A DNA stretch of 64,000 nucleotides from contig NZ_CATNLY010000051.1 of NCBI RefSeq assembly GCF_950100655.1, positions 248,001 through 312,000 of the forward strand. The letters are read 5' to 3'. The DNA is from Pleomorphomonas sp. T1.2MG-36. Its GTDB lineage: Bacteria > Pseudomonadota > Alphaproteobacteria > Rhizobiales > Pleomorphomonadaceae. Under the pieces are notes generated by a model. The model saw only the letters and a list, made by a program, of their open reading frames with translations, had not been told where the DNA came from and ran no database searches. The position numbers were made by a program, and so were the translations under genes. Below, piece by piece: positions 51,500 to 59,603 of the stretch (the stretch's first letter is position 1; every line of letters starts with the position of its first letter).

Positions 51500-51605
51500 A
51501 GGGCGATCAGCCCTTCGGTAAGTGTATGTGCACCTAGAGTTGGGGAAGCCGGCGGTGCCCACATTACTGGTCGGATATGGCGGCAGCCCTACTTTGAGCC
51601 CGATT

Positions 51606-51845
51606 TCATAGGCGAGCGACATCGAGCCCAGCGGTCTCGAGGCGCGCAGCAATTTTCCTCATCTTGGTGAACTCGGCACCGAATGACTCTCCTATCCCAA
51701 GGCCGGCGCAAAATTCCCGTCCAGTAAGTCCCTCGAGAAAAGCCGCATACTTGATAACCTGAATGTGCAGCTCGGCGACGTAGGCGTTGCGTGGTGACTC
51801 GTTAAGGGCGGTCCTGATCCTCGCGTAAACTTCTTCGATTGGCAT
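51606..51845 (-). CDS. Small helical protein, function unknown
   Basis: A 79-residue protein, MPIEEVYARIRTALNESPRNAYVAELHIQVIKYAAFLEGLTGREFC, then GLGIGESFGAEFTKMRKIAARLETAGLDVARL. It is predicted to be largely helical, has a single cysteine and may contain a winged-helix-like fold, but I assign no family. GGAGG before the ATG at 51845 makes translation likely. Codon use and GC content are lower than in neighbours, and it is isolated between two larger operons, which suggests acquisition from elsewhere (inference). Confidence 0.65.
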   Translation of the reverse strand: MPIEEVYARIRTALNESPRNAYVAELHIQVIKYAAFLEGLTGREFCAGLGIGESFGAEFTKMRKIAARLETAGLDVARL

Positions 51846-52122
51846 GGTTCCCACCTCCGATTGGGTGTGTATGCCTGATATTTGTGATTTAAGCAATATG
51901 CTTTGATAATTTCAATATTTCACTGTTGAGACCCACTTCCAATCGTTCTCTCCATCTGCCGAGTGCCTTGCCGGTGACGGCAAATTTAGGATCATTCTGA
52001 TGTTTGCGCCGCACGGCGAATAAACTTGACTCAACTTATCAACTTTGAGATTGGCGAGGGAGTGGCCCGCCTCGCCGGGCCGCGGTCGGCGCGTTGCCGA
52101 CCGATGGTCAAGGGATAAGCGC
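51846..52122. promoter_or_regulatory. AT-rich region with IRO-box-like site before fhuC
   Basis: This 277-base stretch is markedly AT-rich (51880-52050). At 52027-52041, TGA-ctcaactta-TCA matches the TGA-N9-TCA core of the IRO box bound by RirA, the rhizobial iron regulator, 82 bases before the fhuC start and overlapping a TTGACT -35-like hexamer. Iron repression of the fhu operon is therefore likely (inference). No small gene is supported. Confidence 0.55.
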
Positions 52123-52890
52123 GTGTTCTCCGTCTCCAACCTCGACGTCGCCATCGCGGGCACCCCACTTCTTCAGGATATCTCCGCCGCCTTCGCACCG
52201 GGCGAGATGATCGGCCTGATCGGCCACAACGGATCTGGCAAGTCGACGCTGGTCAAGGTGCTGGCCCGCCAGATCTCCCCGTTCGGGGGATCGGTGACCT
52301 ATGGCGGCCGGCCGATCGCCGCCATCGATCCGCGCGCCTTCGCCAAGGAGGTCGCCTACCTGCCGCAGCACGGCGGCGACACCGGCCAGATGACGGTGCG
52401 CGAGCTGGTCGCCTGCGGCCGCTACCCCTGGCACGGCGCCCTCGGCCGGTTCAGCGCGGAGGACGCCCGGGCGGTCGAGGAGGCCATGGCGCGGACCCAC
52501 GTCGACGGCCTCGCAGGGCGGATCGTCGCCACCATGTCGGGCGGCGAGCGCCAGCGGGTCTGGCTGGCCATGCTGGTGGCGCAGCACAGCCATTTCCTGC
52601 TGCTCGACGAGCCGACGTCGGCGCTCGACATCGCCCATCAGGTGGAGGTGCTGACGCTGGTCCGGGCGCTCGCCCACGACAGCGGCCTCGGGGTGATCGT
52701 CGTGCTGCACGACGTCAACATGGCCGCCCGCTTCTGCGACCGCATCCTGGCGCTGAAGGGCGGCCGGCTGCTGATCGACGCCGCGTCGGACACCATCATG
52801 AACCGGGCGCTGCTCAAGGAGATCTACGGCGTGAACATGGGCATCACCCGCCACCCCGAGCTCGACATGCCGCTCGCTTACGTCGGTTGA
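52123..52890 (+). CDS. fhuC: Ferric hydroxamate ABC transporter ATP-binding protein FhuC
   Basis: A 255-residue ATPase of the iron-siderophore importer class. Walker A is GLIGHNGSGKST, the signature is MSGGERQRVWLAMLVAQHSHFLLLDEPTSALDIAHQVEVL with Walker B, and the switch histidine lies in VLHDVNMAARFCD. The start is GTG at 52123 with AAGGGAT about eight bases upstream; the longer frame to 52045 would run through the iron-responsive promoter. It heads the fhuC-fhuD-fhuB operon, with overlapping or near-overlapping junctions. Confidence 0.93.
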   Translation: MFSVSNLDVAIAGTPLLQDISAAFAPGEMIGLIGHNGSGKSTLVKVLARQISPFGGSVTYGGRPIAAIDPRAFAKEVAYLPQHGGDTGQMTVRELVACGRYPWHGALGRFSAEDARAVEEAMARTHVDGLAGRIVATMSGGERQRVWLAMLVAQHSHFLLLDEPTSALDIAHQVEVLTLVRALAHDSGLGVIVVLHDVNMAARFCDRILALKGGRLLIDAASDTIMNRALLKEIYGVNMGITRHPELDMPLAYVG

Positions 52891-52901
52891 TGAGGCTGGA
52901 T

Positions 52902-53780
52902 ATGCGATCCCTTTCACGACGGAGCCTGCTGGCGGCGGCCGGCGCAAGCCTCTGGATGTCAGCCCGTGCCGGCGCCGGGGAACAGAGGATCGTCAGCCTC
53001 GACTACGGCCTTTCCTCCACGCTTCTGTCGCTGGGCCTGACGCCGGTCGGCATCGCCGGCGTCGCCGACTGGGGCAAATGGGTGGTCGAGCCGCCGCTGC
53101 CGCCTGGTATCGCCGACGTCGGCGACGCGCTGATGGTCAACCGGGAGGCGCTGACCGCCCTGTCGCCGACGCTGATCCTGTCGACGCCCTATCTCGACGG
53201 TCTCAAGCCGATGCTGGAGACGATCGCGCCCGTTCTCAGGCTTTCCGTCTATGACGCCAGCGGCGGGCCGGTGCTGCCGAAGGCCGCGGCGGCGACGCGC
53301 CAGCTCGGCGACCATCTCGGCCGACGCGTCGAGGCCGAAGCCTTTCTCGACCGCGCCGAGCGGCATTTCGACACGTGCCGCGAGGCGGTGCGGGCGGCCG
53401 GCGCGCCGCCGGTGGCGGTGATCAGCTTTCTCGATGCGCGGCACGCCCGCATCTACACGGCGCCGGGCCTGTTCGACGATACGCTCGGCCGCATCGGCAT
53501 GCGCAACGCCTGGCCCCAGGGCGGGCAATACTGGGGCTTCGACACCATCGGCATCGAACGGCTGACCGAGATCGACGCGCCCGGCGCGCATCTGATCGCG
53601 CTCGAACCCCTGCCGCGCGAGGTGCTGCCGACGCTGAGCGACAGCCCCATCTGGTCGAACCTCACCTTCGTACGCGAGGGCCGCTTCGCCGTGCTCCCCA
53701 TCACGCTGATGTTCGGCATGATCAACGAGGCGATGCGCTTCGCCGGCCAGATGGCAGACTATGCGAGGCGGGTGACATGA
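52902..53780 (+). CDS. fhuD: Iron-siderophore periplasmic binding protein FhuD, Tat-exported
   Basis: A 292-residue class-III binding protein. The N-terminus MRSLSRRSLLAAAGASLWMSARAGAG carries a twin-arginine motif (SRRSLL) as seen in other FhuD proteins, so export by Tat is likely. The mature sequence has the Fhu/Fec-type halves joined by a long helix: RIVSLDYGLSSTLLSLGLTPVGIAG and APVLRLSVYDASGGP at the N-lobe, and IGMRNAWPQGGQYWGFDTIGIERLTEID in the C-lobe. I start at the ATG at 52902 with GAGG before it; the ATG at 52890 is also in frame. It hands ferric hydroxamate siderophores to FhuB. Confidence 0.9.
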   Translation: MRSLSRRSLLAAAGASLWMSARAGAGEQRIVSLDYGLSSTLLSLGLTPVGIAGVADWGKWVVEPPLPPGIADVGDALMVNREALTALSPTLILSTPYLDGLKPMLETIAPVLRLSVYDASGGPVLPKAAAATRQLGDHLGRRVEAEAFLDRAERHFDTCREAVRAAGAPPVAVISFLDARHARIYTAPGLFDDTLGRIGMRNAWPQGGQYWGFDTIGIERLTEIDAPGAHLIALEPLPREVLPTLSDSPIWSNLTFVREGRFAVLPITLMFGMINEAMRFAGQMADYARRVT

Positions 53781-55762
53781 GCGTTTCGGTTCCTCTCTCT
53801 CCGGTCCGGCTGAGGCATCCGGCACCCTTCGCCATCCTTCTGCTGGCGCTGGCCGGCTGGCTCGCCTGGCTGACGATGGCGCCGCTCCTCGCCGCTTCCG
53901 GGCAGTCGCCGATCAGCGGTCTTCTGCTGACGAACGCGGCCCTGCCCAGGCTGGCGGTGGCGCTGCTCGCCGGGGCCGCGCTCGGGCTGTCGGGTGCGCT
54001 GTTCCAGTTCGTCCTGAAAAACCCGCTGGCGTCGCCCGCCACGCTCGGCGTGTCGGCGGGCGCCAATCTGGCGCTGGTCGTCGCCATGCTGTTCGCGCCC
54101 GCCCTGATGGGTCTCGGGCGCGACGTCGTGGCGCTTGCCGGCAGCGGCATCGCGGCGGCCGTCGTGCTGCGCCTCGGTGCGCGGCGCGACTTCTCGCCCT
54201 TCGTGCTGATCCTCGCCGGCCTCATCGTGTCGCTGTGGTGCGGCGCGCTGGCCGCTATCCTGATCCTGATGAACGACCGCTATCTCGCCGGCCTGTTCAT
54301 CTGGGGCGCCGGCTCGCTGTCGCAGCAGAGCTGGCAGCCGGTGCTGTCGCTCGCCCCCAAGCTCTTGGTCGCCGCCGTGCTCGCCGGGCTGATGCTGCGG
54401 CCGCTGGCGCTGCTCGAGGCGGGCGACGCGACGGCGGCGTCGCTTGGCGCCCGCGTGCCGCGCCTGCGCTTCATGGCCGTCGCCATCGCCGTGGTGCTGG
54501 CGGCGCTGGTGACCAGCACGGTGGGTGTGATCGGCTTCATCGGCCTCGTCGCGCCGGCCATCGCCCGCCTCACCGGCGCGCGGCGTCCGGCGGCGATCCT
54601 GCTCTGGTCGGGCGTGTTCGGCGCTGGCCTGCTCTCGGCCACCGACGGGCTGGTGCAGTGGATGGCCGGCGGCATGAAGGACTTCGTGCCGACCGGCGCC
54701 GTCACCGCCGTCATAGGCGCGCCGCTTCTTCTGGCCCTGCTCGGCGGGTTGAAGGCGCGCCACCGGCCGCTGCCGGCGGCCCGTCCGCAGATGCTGGCGG
54801 TACGCGCCGAGCGGTGGGGCAGGGCGCGCTGGGTCGTGCTGTCGCTCGGGTTCGCCGCGCTGCTGGCCCTCGCCCTGTTCGTCGGCCGGGCGCCGCTCAC
54901 CGGCGGATGGAGCCTGCCGCCGCTTGAGGTCATCGACGATATCCTGGCGCTGCGCCTGCCGCGCGTCGTCGCAGCGCTGGCGGCCGGGGCCATGCTGGCG
55001 GTGGCCGGCGTCATCCTGCAACGGCTGACCGGCAACGAACTCGCCAGTCCGGAAGTGCTGGGCATCAGCGCCGGGGCGACCGTCGGCGTCACCGTGCTGC
55101 TGTTCGTCGCCGCCGTGCCGACGCTGCCGCTCCAGCTTCTCGCGGCCTCGCTGGGTTCGCTCGCCGTGCTGGCCGCCATCTTCACGCTGGGCTTCGGAAA
55201 GCGCTTCGAGCCGGAGCGACTGTTGATGGCCGGCGTGGCGCTGAGCGCGCTGGTCGACGCGATCTGCGGCGTCATCGCCGTCAATGGCGATCCCCGGGCG
55301 ATGATCCTGTTGCGCTGGATGAGCGGCTCCACCTATTCGGCCGATCTGCCCTTGTCGCTGACGGTGCTCGGCAGTGGTCTCGGTCTGGCCGTCGCCGCTC
55401 TCGCCATGCGGCGCTGGCTCGACATCCTGCCGCTCGGAACCGAGACGGCGTCTGGCGTCGGCATCGATCTCGGCCGCGCCCGCTTCCTGCTGTTCCTGGT
55501 GGCCGGCATCCTCTCCGGCGCGGCGACGCTGGCCGCCGGTCCCCTCAGCTTCGCCGGGTTGATGGGGCCGCATATCGCCCGCGAACTGGGGCTGAAGCGG
55601 GCCGGTTCGCAGATCGTCGGTGGGGCGCTGGCGGGAGCCGGCATATTGGTGCTGGCCGACTGGGCCGGCCGCAACCTTGCCTTCCCCTACGAGATGCCGG
55701 CCGGCCTGGTGGCGGCGCTGATCGGCACGCCGCTGTTGCTGGCGCTGATCCGGCGCGGATGA
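53777..55762 (+). CDS. fhuB: Ferric hydroxamate ABC transporter permease FhuB (fused two-domain)
   Basis: A 661-residue permease in which two FecCD-type halves of about 330 residues are fused, as in E. coli FhuB. Each half shows the conserved coupling motif: LKNPLASPATLGVSAGANLALVVAM in the first and TGNELASPEVLGISAGATVGVTVLL in the second, and each has roughly ten membrane helices. The ATG at 53777 overlaps the fhuD stop codon. Together with FhuC and FhuD it imports ferric hydroxamates such as ferrichrome. The fused permease makes a hydroxamate uptake role more likely than a catecholate one. Confidence 0.95.
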   Translation: MSVSVPLSPVRLRHPAPFAILLLALAGWLAWLTMAPLLAASGQSPISGLLLTNAALPRLAVALLAGAALGLSGALFQFVLKNPLASPATLGVSAGANLALVVAMLFAPALMGLGRDVVALAGSGIAAAVVLRLGARRDFSPFVLILAGLIVSLWCGALAAILILMNDRYLAGLFIWGAGSLSQQSWQPVLSLAPKLLVAAVLAGLMLRPLALLEAGDATAASLGARVPRLRFMAVAIAVVLAALVTSTVGVIGFIGLVAPAIARLTGARRPAAILLWSGVFGAGLLSATDGLVQWMAGGMKDFVPTGAVTAVIGAPLLLALLGGLKARHRPLPAARPQMLAVRAERWGRARWVVLSLGFAALLALALFVGRAPLTGGWSLPPLEVIDDILALRLPRVVAALAAGAMLAVAGVILQRLTGNELASPEVLGISAGATVGVTVLLFVAAVPTLPLQLLAASLGSLAVLAAIFTLGFGKRFEPERLLMAGVALSALVDAICGVIAVNGDPRAMILLRWMSGSTYSADLPLSLTVLGSGLGLAVAALAMRRWLDILPLGTETASGVGIDLGRARFLLFLVAGILSGAATLAAGPLSFAGLMGPHIARELGLKRAGSQIVGGALAGAGILVLADWAGRNLAFPYEMPAGLVAALIGTPLLLALIRRG

Positions 55763-55766
55763 ACCG

Positions 55767-55921
55767 AAGCAATCTCAGCAAAAGTGGGAACCGGTTTTGC
55801 GGCCGAGATTGCGTTTTTACAAAAGGATGAAGCAATCTCAGCAAAAGTGAGAACCGGTTTTGCGGCCGAGATTGCGTCTTAACAAAAGGATAGAGCGTCC
55901 GGTGATTTTCACCGGAACGCT
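55767..55921. repeat. Tandem pair of a Rhizobiales-type intergenic repeat with a terminator-like tail
   Basis: Two nearly identical units of about 63 bases (55767-55829 and 55830-55893) each contain GCAATCTCAGCAAAAGTG, GAACCGGTTTTGCGG and CGAGATTGCGT, arranged as imperfect palindromes. The core recurs at about 60638-60683. The tail AGCGTCCGGTGA-ttt-TCACCGGaACGCT (55894-55921) is a hairpin that lies just after the fhuF stop codon and can end fhuB and fhuF transcription. Similar palindromes are familiar from rhizobial genomes (from memory). Confidence 0.7.
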
Positions 55922-56683
55922 TTAGGCCCGTCCCTGCGGCAGCGGGCAGGTTTCCCCGCAGCCGCCGATGCCCGGCAGCATGTAGCGCAGGCAGCAGATC
56001 TTGCGCTGCGATTGCACGGAGCCATCGGCGACCGGCATGCGCTTGATCGACCCGTGCAGCGGATTGTCCGTGCCGTCGGTGAGCGGGTACTTGGCGAACA
56101 GCTCAAGCCCCTCGGCGTCGTCGTTGTCGGGGTCGAGCGCGCGGGCGATCCAGTCGATGTAGCCGGCGGCGTTGCACCAGAGAAGGCGCGGCGACAGGCG
56201 GCAGTGACCGCTCATGAAGGCGATGGCCGGGCGGAGGTGATCCTCGATCATCGGCCGGAGGGCCTCGCTGGCCCGGAGACCGGGCACGACCGTGCCGGTG
56301 CCGGGCAGCACGAAGGCCTCCGGCAATCCCGTGTCGGGCGCGGCGATCATCCCGATGTCGTCGAGCGTCAGCGGCAGCACCAGGCCGAGCCGTCGCCACA
56401 GGACGATCGGGGCGATGGCGAGGGTCGAGAAATAGTAGAGCGACCACAGCGACGCCACGGCACGCCGGTCGCTGTCGGGGTAGCGGGCCAGAAGCGGAGC
56501 GAGCGCGTCGTCGAGGCCAGCGGCGGTGAAGAGGTCGCGACAGGCGACCGCCCCGCCGCCCGGTGGGGCGACGAGGCGCAGCTTGCCCGTGAGATAGCCG
56601 GCCAGCGCCGGTTCGGCGCTGGCCAGCAAGGCATCCAACTCGCCGGTCATCTGGAAAGCCAATTCGCGAAGATGCTGACGCAT
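55922..56683 (-). CDS. fhuF: Siderophore-iron reductase FhuF
   Basis: A 253-residue ferric-siderophore reductase with a C-terminal 2Fe-2S cluster. The C-terminus reads KICCLRYMLPGIGGCGETCPL: the paired cysteines and GGCGETC match the FhuF cluster motif, but the last two cysteines are separated by three residues (C-GET-C) rather than the two I recall (C-x2-C). The middle segment WSLYYFSTLAIAPIVLWRRLG and SGHCRLSPRLLWCNAAGYIDW match the family. It is encoded convergently to fhuC-fhuB and releases iron from imported ferric hydroxamates in the cytoplasm. No strong ribosome site is visible before the ATG at 56683. The paired hairpins at 56700-56781 lie directly upstream. Confidence 0.9.
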   Translation of the reverse strand: MRQHLRELAFQMTGELDALLASAEPALAGYLTGKLRLVAPPGGGAVACRDLFTAAGLDDALAPLLARYPDSDRRAVASLWSLYYFSTLAIAPIVLWRRLGLVLPLTLDDIGMIAAPDTGLPEAFVLPGTGTVVPGLRASEALRPMIEDHLRPAIAFMSGHCRLSPRLLWCNAAGYIDWIARALDPDNDDAEGLELFAKYPLTDGTDNPLHGSIKRMPVADGSVQSQRKICCLRYMLPGIGGCGETCPLPQGRA

Positions 56684-56699
56684 CCGCTCATTGAACCCA

Positions 56700-56781
56700 T
56701 TGCCGATTTCTCATTTGCATCAGGGACATGAGAAATCGGCAAGCGGAATACCAAGCCGCATTTGCAATGCATCTTGGTATT
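56700..56781. repeat. Two adjacent hairpins between the TonB receptor and fhuF
   Basis: TTGCCGATTTCTCAT pairs perfectly with ATGAGAAATCGGCAA (15 bases, 56700-56714 with 56728-56742). Next to it, AATACCAAG pairs with CTTGGTATT (56747-56755 with 56773-56781), with an inner GCATT-tgc-AATGC stem. They sit directly after the receptor stop codon and before the fhuF start, and could be terminators or a dispersed palindromic repeat. Confidence 0.6.
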
Positions 56782-58948
56782 ACCAGCTGTATTTCAGGGT
56801 GCCGAACACGGCGCGGCCGTCGCCGTAGAAGTCGGTGCCGTAGTAGGAGGTGGCCACGTATTTCTCGTTGAAGATGTTGGTGGCGTTGACCTGAAGGGTG
56901 ACGTTGTCGGTCATCTTGTAGGCGGCCATGGCATCGAAGACGACGCGGGAGGGAACCTTCAGCGTGTTGGCCGTGTCGCCCCAGGTCGAGCCGACGTAGC
57001 GGGCGCCGGCGCCCAGGGTCAGGTCGCCGAAGTTGCCGCTGCCGGGGATGGTGTAGTCGAGCCATACGGAGGCGAGATGGCTGGGCACCCGCTCGGGCGT
57101 GTTGCCGACGAGGCTGCCGTCGCCGTCACGGGTGATCTCGCCATCCCAATAGGAGTAGGCGAGCGTGGCGTTGAGGCGGTCGAACACCTCGAACTTGCCT
57201 TCCAGCTCGACGCCGCGCACCCGCACCTCGCCGATCTGCCGCTGCACGGTGTGGGTATCGTTCCACGAGGGAACGTTGGTCTGGGTGAGATCGAAGACGG
57301 CCAGCGTGAACAGGCCCTTGAAGTCCTCCGGCTTGAACTTCAGGCCGATCTCGTATTGCGTGCCTTCCTGGGCTTTCAGCGATCCGCCGACGGCGTAACC
57401 GTTGGCGGTGGGCGCCACCAGCGGCTGGAAGGACTCCGAATAGTTGGCATAGGCCGACAGCCCCGGCGTCAGGAGGTAGCTGGCGCCGAGCCGCTTGGTC
57501 AGGGCGTTTTCCGTGCCGTGGTCGCTGGTGCCGCTGTCGACATAATCGGCGGTGCTGTCGACATGGTCGTAGCGGAGGCCGCCGGTCAGCGTCAGCCGGT
57601 CGAACAGGGTCAGCTCGTCCTGGGCATAGAGGCCGAGGGCGCTCTGCTTGACGTGCCAGTTCACGTAGGGACCGGTGGTGATGCAGGTAAGGCCGCAATA
57701 GATGGGGTTGTAGATGTCGAGCGGGCCGGCCGTGCCGTAGACGATGGTCTCCCTGGTGTTGTCGTAGGTGAAGTCGGCGCCGACCAGAAGCTTGTTCTCG
57801 GCGCTGCCGATGCGATGATCGTATTGCAGCTGGTTGTCGATGGCGAAGCGGTTGGAGGTGCCGTCGACACCGAAGGAGGTGCGGTCGGCGGTGGGATCGG
57901 CCGAGGCGCCATAGACCTCCTTGTAGTCCAGTCCGACATGCGAATAGCGGGCGTTCTGCCGGAAGGTCAGGCCGTTGTCGAACCGGTGCATGAACTCGTA
58001 GCCGGCGTCGGCCTGGTTGGTGTCGAACGCGTTGAAGTCGGGCTCGCCCAGGAAGGTGGCGGTGTCGAGGCCGGGAACGCCATGGGGAATGCCGCGGGCC
58101 GGCGAGCCGTTGCGCTTGGAGTAGTTGGTGAGGAGCGTCAGGCTGGTGTTGGCGTCGGGGCTGTAGGTCAGTGCCGGCGCGATGTAGAGGCGATCGTCAC
58201 TGGAGTAGTCGTAGCCTACTCCGTCGGACTTCTGGCCCTTCATGGTGATGCGGTAGGCCCAGGGGCTGTCGGGCGACAGGGCGCCGCCGATGTCGAGGCC
58301 GGTCTCGAAGTGGTTGTCGGTGCCGAACGTCGCGTAGACCTCGCCGAACGGCGTCGCGGTCGGCTTCTTGGTCACGGCGTTGATCAGGCCGCCGGGGCCG
58401 TTGAGGCCGAACAGCGTCGAGGTCGAGCCCTTCAGCACCTCGACCCTCTCGAGCCCGTAAGGATCGAGCCGCGCGGCGGTGAACCAGGCTGGAATGCGCG
58501 CCGGCAGGCCGTCGCGGTAGGTGCCGAGCGAGGTCTGGTCGAAGCCACGGATGCGGAAGTAGTCGTAGCGGTCGTCGGAGCCGAACTCGTCGACCGACAC
58601 GCCCGACGTATAGGAGACGGCCGCCTGCACCGACTGGGCGCCGCGCGTCTCGATCTCCTTCTCGGTGACGACGGATACCGAGTTGGAGCTCCTGAGGATC
58701 GGCGTGTCGCTCTTGGTGGCGCTCTGCGACGTGGTCGAGACGATCGACGTTGCCGGGTTGTCGCCCGTTCCGGTCTCGACGACGATCGGTTCGAGATCGG
58801 CGGACGACGTGCTGCCGGCGGATTGGGCGAGGGCCGGCGCCGCCGCGAGCATGGCGATGACGGCGAGGCTCGACCCGGTGAACAGAACGGCGGCGCCGCG
58901 GGCGGCGGTGGCCGACCGGGACGGGTGATTTGCTATGGCTCGAAGCAT
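56780..58948 (-). CDS. TonB-dependent siderophore receptor
   Basis: A 722-residue outer-membrane receptor of the ferrichrome/siderophore class. Residues 1-42 are a signal peptide (ending APALAQSAG). The plug domain includes SVSVVTEKEIETRGAQSVQAAVSYTSGVSV and YFRIRGFDQTSLGTYRDGLP with VEVLKGSTSTLFGLNGPGGLINAVTKKP. A TonB-box-like ADLEPIVVET segment precedes it, and a 22-strand barrel ends in FGTLKYSW with a terminal aromatic. The ATG at 58948 follows AAGGGGGG; the TTG at 58963 is less likely. It probably binds a hydroxamate siderophore, given the fused FhuB and FhuF nearby. Confidence 0.93.
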   Translation of the reverse strand: MLRAIANHPSRSATAARGAAVLFTGSSLAVIAMLAAAPALAQSAGSTSSADLEPIVVETGTGDNPATSIVSTTSQSATKSDTPILRSSNSVSVVTEKEIETRGAQSVQAAVSYTSGVSVDEFGSDDRYDYFRIRGFDQTSLGTYRDGLPARIPAWFTAARLDPYGLERVEVLKGSTSTLFGLNGPGGLINAVTKKPTATPFGEVYATFGTDNHFETGLDIGGALSPDSPWAYRITMKGQKSDGVGYDYSSDDRLYIAPALTYSPDANTSLTLLTNYSKRNGSPARGIPHGVPGLDTATFLGEPDFNAFDTNQADAGYEFMHRFDNGLTFRQNARYSHVGLDYKEVYGASADPTADRTSFGVDGTSNRFAIDNQLQYDHRIGSAENKLLVGADFTYDNTRETIVYGTAGPLDIYNPIYCGLTCITTGPYVNWHVKQSALGLYAQDELTLFDRLTLTGGLRYDHVDSTADYVDSGTSDHGTENALTKRLGASYLLTPGLSAYANYSESFQPLVAPTANGYAVGGSLKAQEGTQYEIGLKFKPEDFKGLFTLAVFDLTQTNVPSWNDTHTVQRQIGEVRVRGVELEGKFEVFDRLNATLAYSYWDGEITRDGDGSLVGNTPERVPSHLASVWLDYTIPGSGNFGDLTLGAGARYVGSTWGDTANTLKVPSRVVFDAMAAYKMTDNVTLQVNATNIFNEKYVATSYYGTDFYGDGRAVFGTLKYSW

Positions 58949-59390
58949 GGAGCCCCCCTTCAAGTGCCGGACATCCGCCTGCGGATGCGCGGTTAATATG
59001 AGTCAATAACTCCACTTAAAAGGGGCAAGGAAAGGCAGTCAACGCGAAAGCGCGTCTTTAGATACGTTTTAACTTTGTGGCCGGGTCTGTCCACAAATGT
59101 AGATTTGGAATAATTCGAATTTATGGACGAATAAGAGCGCTATGGTCGCGAATCCATCGAAGATGAGGTCGCTCGCGTCTGGACGTCTTATTGTACGGCC
59201 CACGATAAAGCTTGGCTCTCCGCACTCTGATGGTTGGGGTGGCATCTTGCCGGCTGGGAAATTTTGTCTTTTGCGGCGACCTGGTGAAGCGTGGATATGG
59301 CGTTCGGGAGTCTCGGTCTCCGAGGGGAGATGCCATCTTGAAGCGTCGCGACCGAATGATATATGATATGCATATCAGATGGAGATGGTG
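58949..59390. promoter_or_regulatory. Divergent region between the TonB receptor and VapBC genes
   Basis: The 442-base region has a near IRO-box at 58999-59013 (TGA-gtcaataac-TCC; on the receptor strand GGA-N9-TCA, one mismatch from TGA-N9-TCA) about 50-65 bases before the receptor start. TTTGGAATAATTCGAATTT at 59104-59122 is a possible iron-control-element-like dyad. The remainder (59123-59360) has no supportable gene; short frames on both strands have no ribosome site and unnatural composition. Confidence 0.45.
59364..59377. promoter_or_regulatory. Perfect palindrome operator of the toxin-antitoxin module
   Basis: TGATATGCATATCA is a perfect 14-base palindrome ending 13 bases before the antitoxin start codon. 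It overlaps an AT-rich likely -10 region, consistent with autoregulation by the ribbon-helix-helix antitoxin or its complex with the toxin. Confidence 0.7.
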
Positions 59391-59603
59391 ATGCGCGCGC
59401 TGGTGGATATTCCGGACGACATGGTCGAGAGGCTGAATGCTCTTTCGCGAGAGAAGGGTGTCTCCAGGGCGTCGCTGATCAGATCGGCGCTCACCCGCCT
59501 CGTCGACGAGGCGCAGATCGGCGATGTCGATGCGGCTTTCGGCCTCTGGCGCGGCGGTGAGGACGGTCTCGCCTATCAGGAACGGATGCGGTCGGAATGG
59601 TGA
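59391..59603 (+). CDS. Ribbon-helix-helix antitoxin (VapB/CopG-like)
   Basis: A 70-residue DNA-binding antitoxin. The N-terminal RHH fold is MRALVDIPDDMVERLNALSREKGVSRASLIRSALTRLVDE, and the acidic/aromatic C-terminus (AAFGLWRGGEDGLAYQERMRSEW) should bind and neutralise the toxin. The ATG at 59391 has GGAG six bases before it; the ATG at 59379 is in frame but lies too close to the palindrome. Its stop codon overlaps the start of the PIN-domain toxin, the usual toxin-antitoxin layout. Confidence 0.9.
   Translation: MRALVDIPDDMVERLNALSREKGVSRASLIRSALTRLVDEAQIGDVDAAFGLWRGGEDGLAYQERMRSEW

Noticed and set aside
59142..59366. Open frames between the TonB receptor and the toxin-antitoxin pair
   Set aside because: No ribosome sites, overlapping frames on both strands and no protein-like composition.
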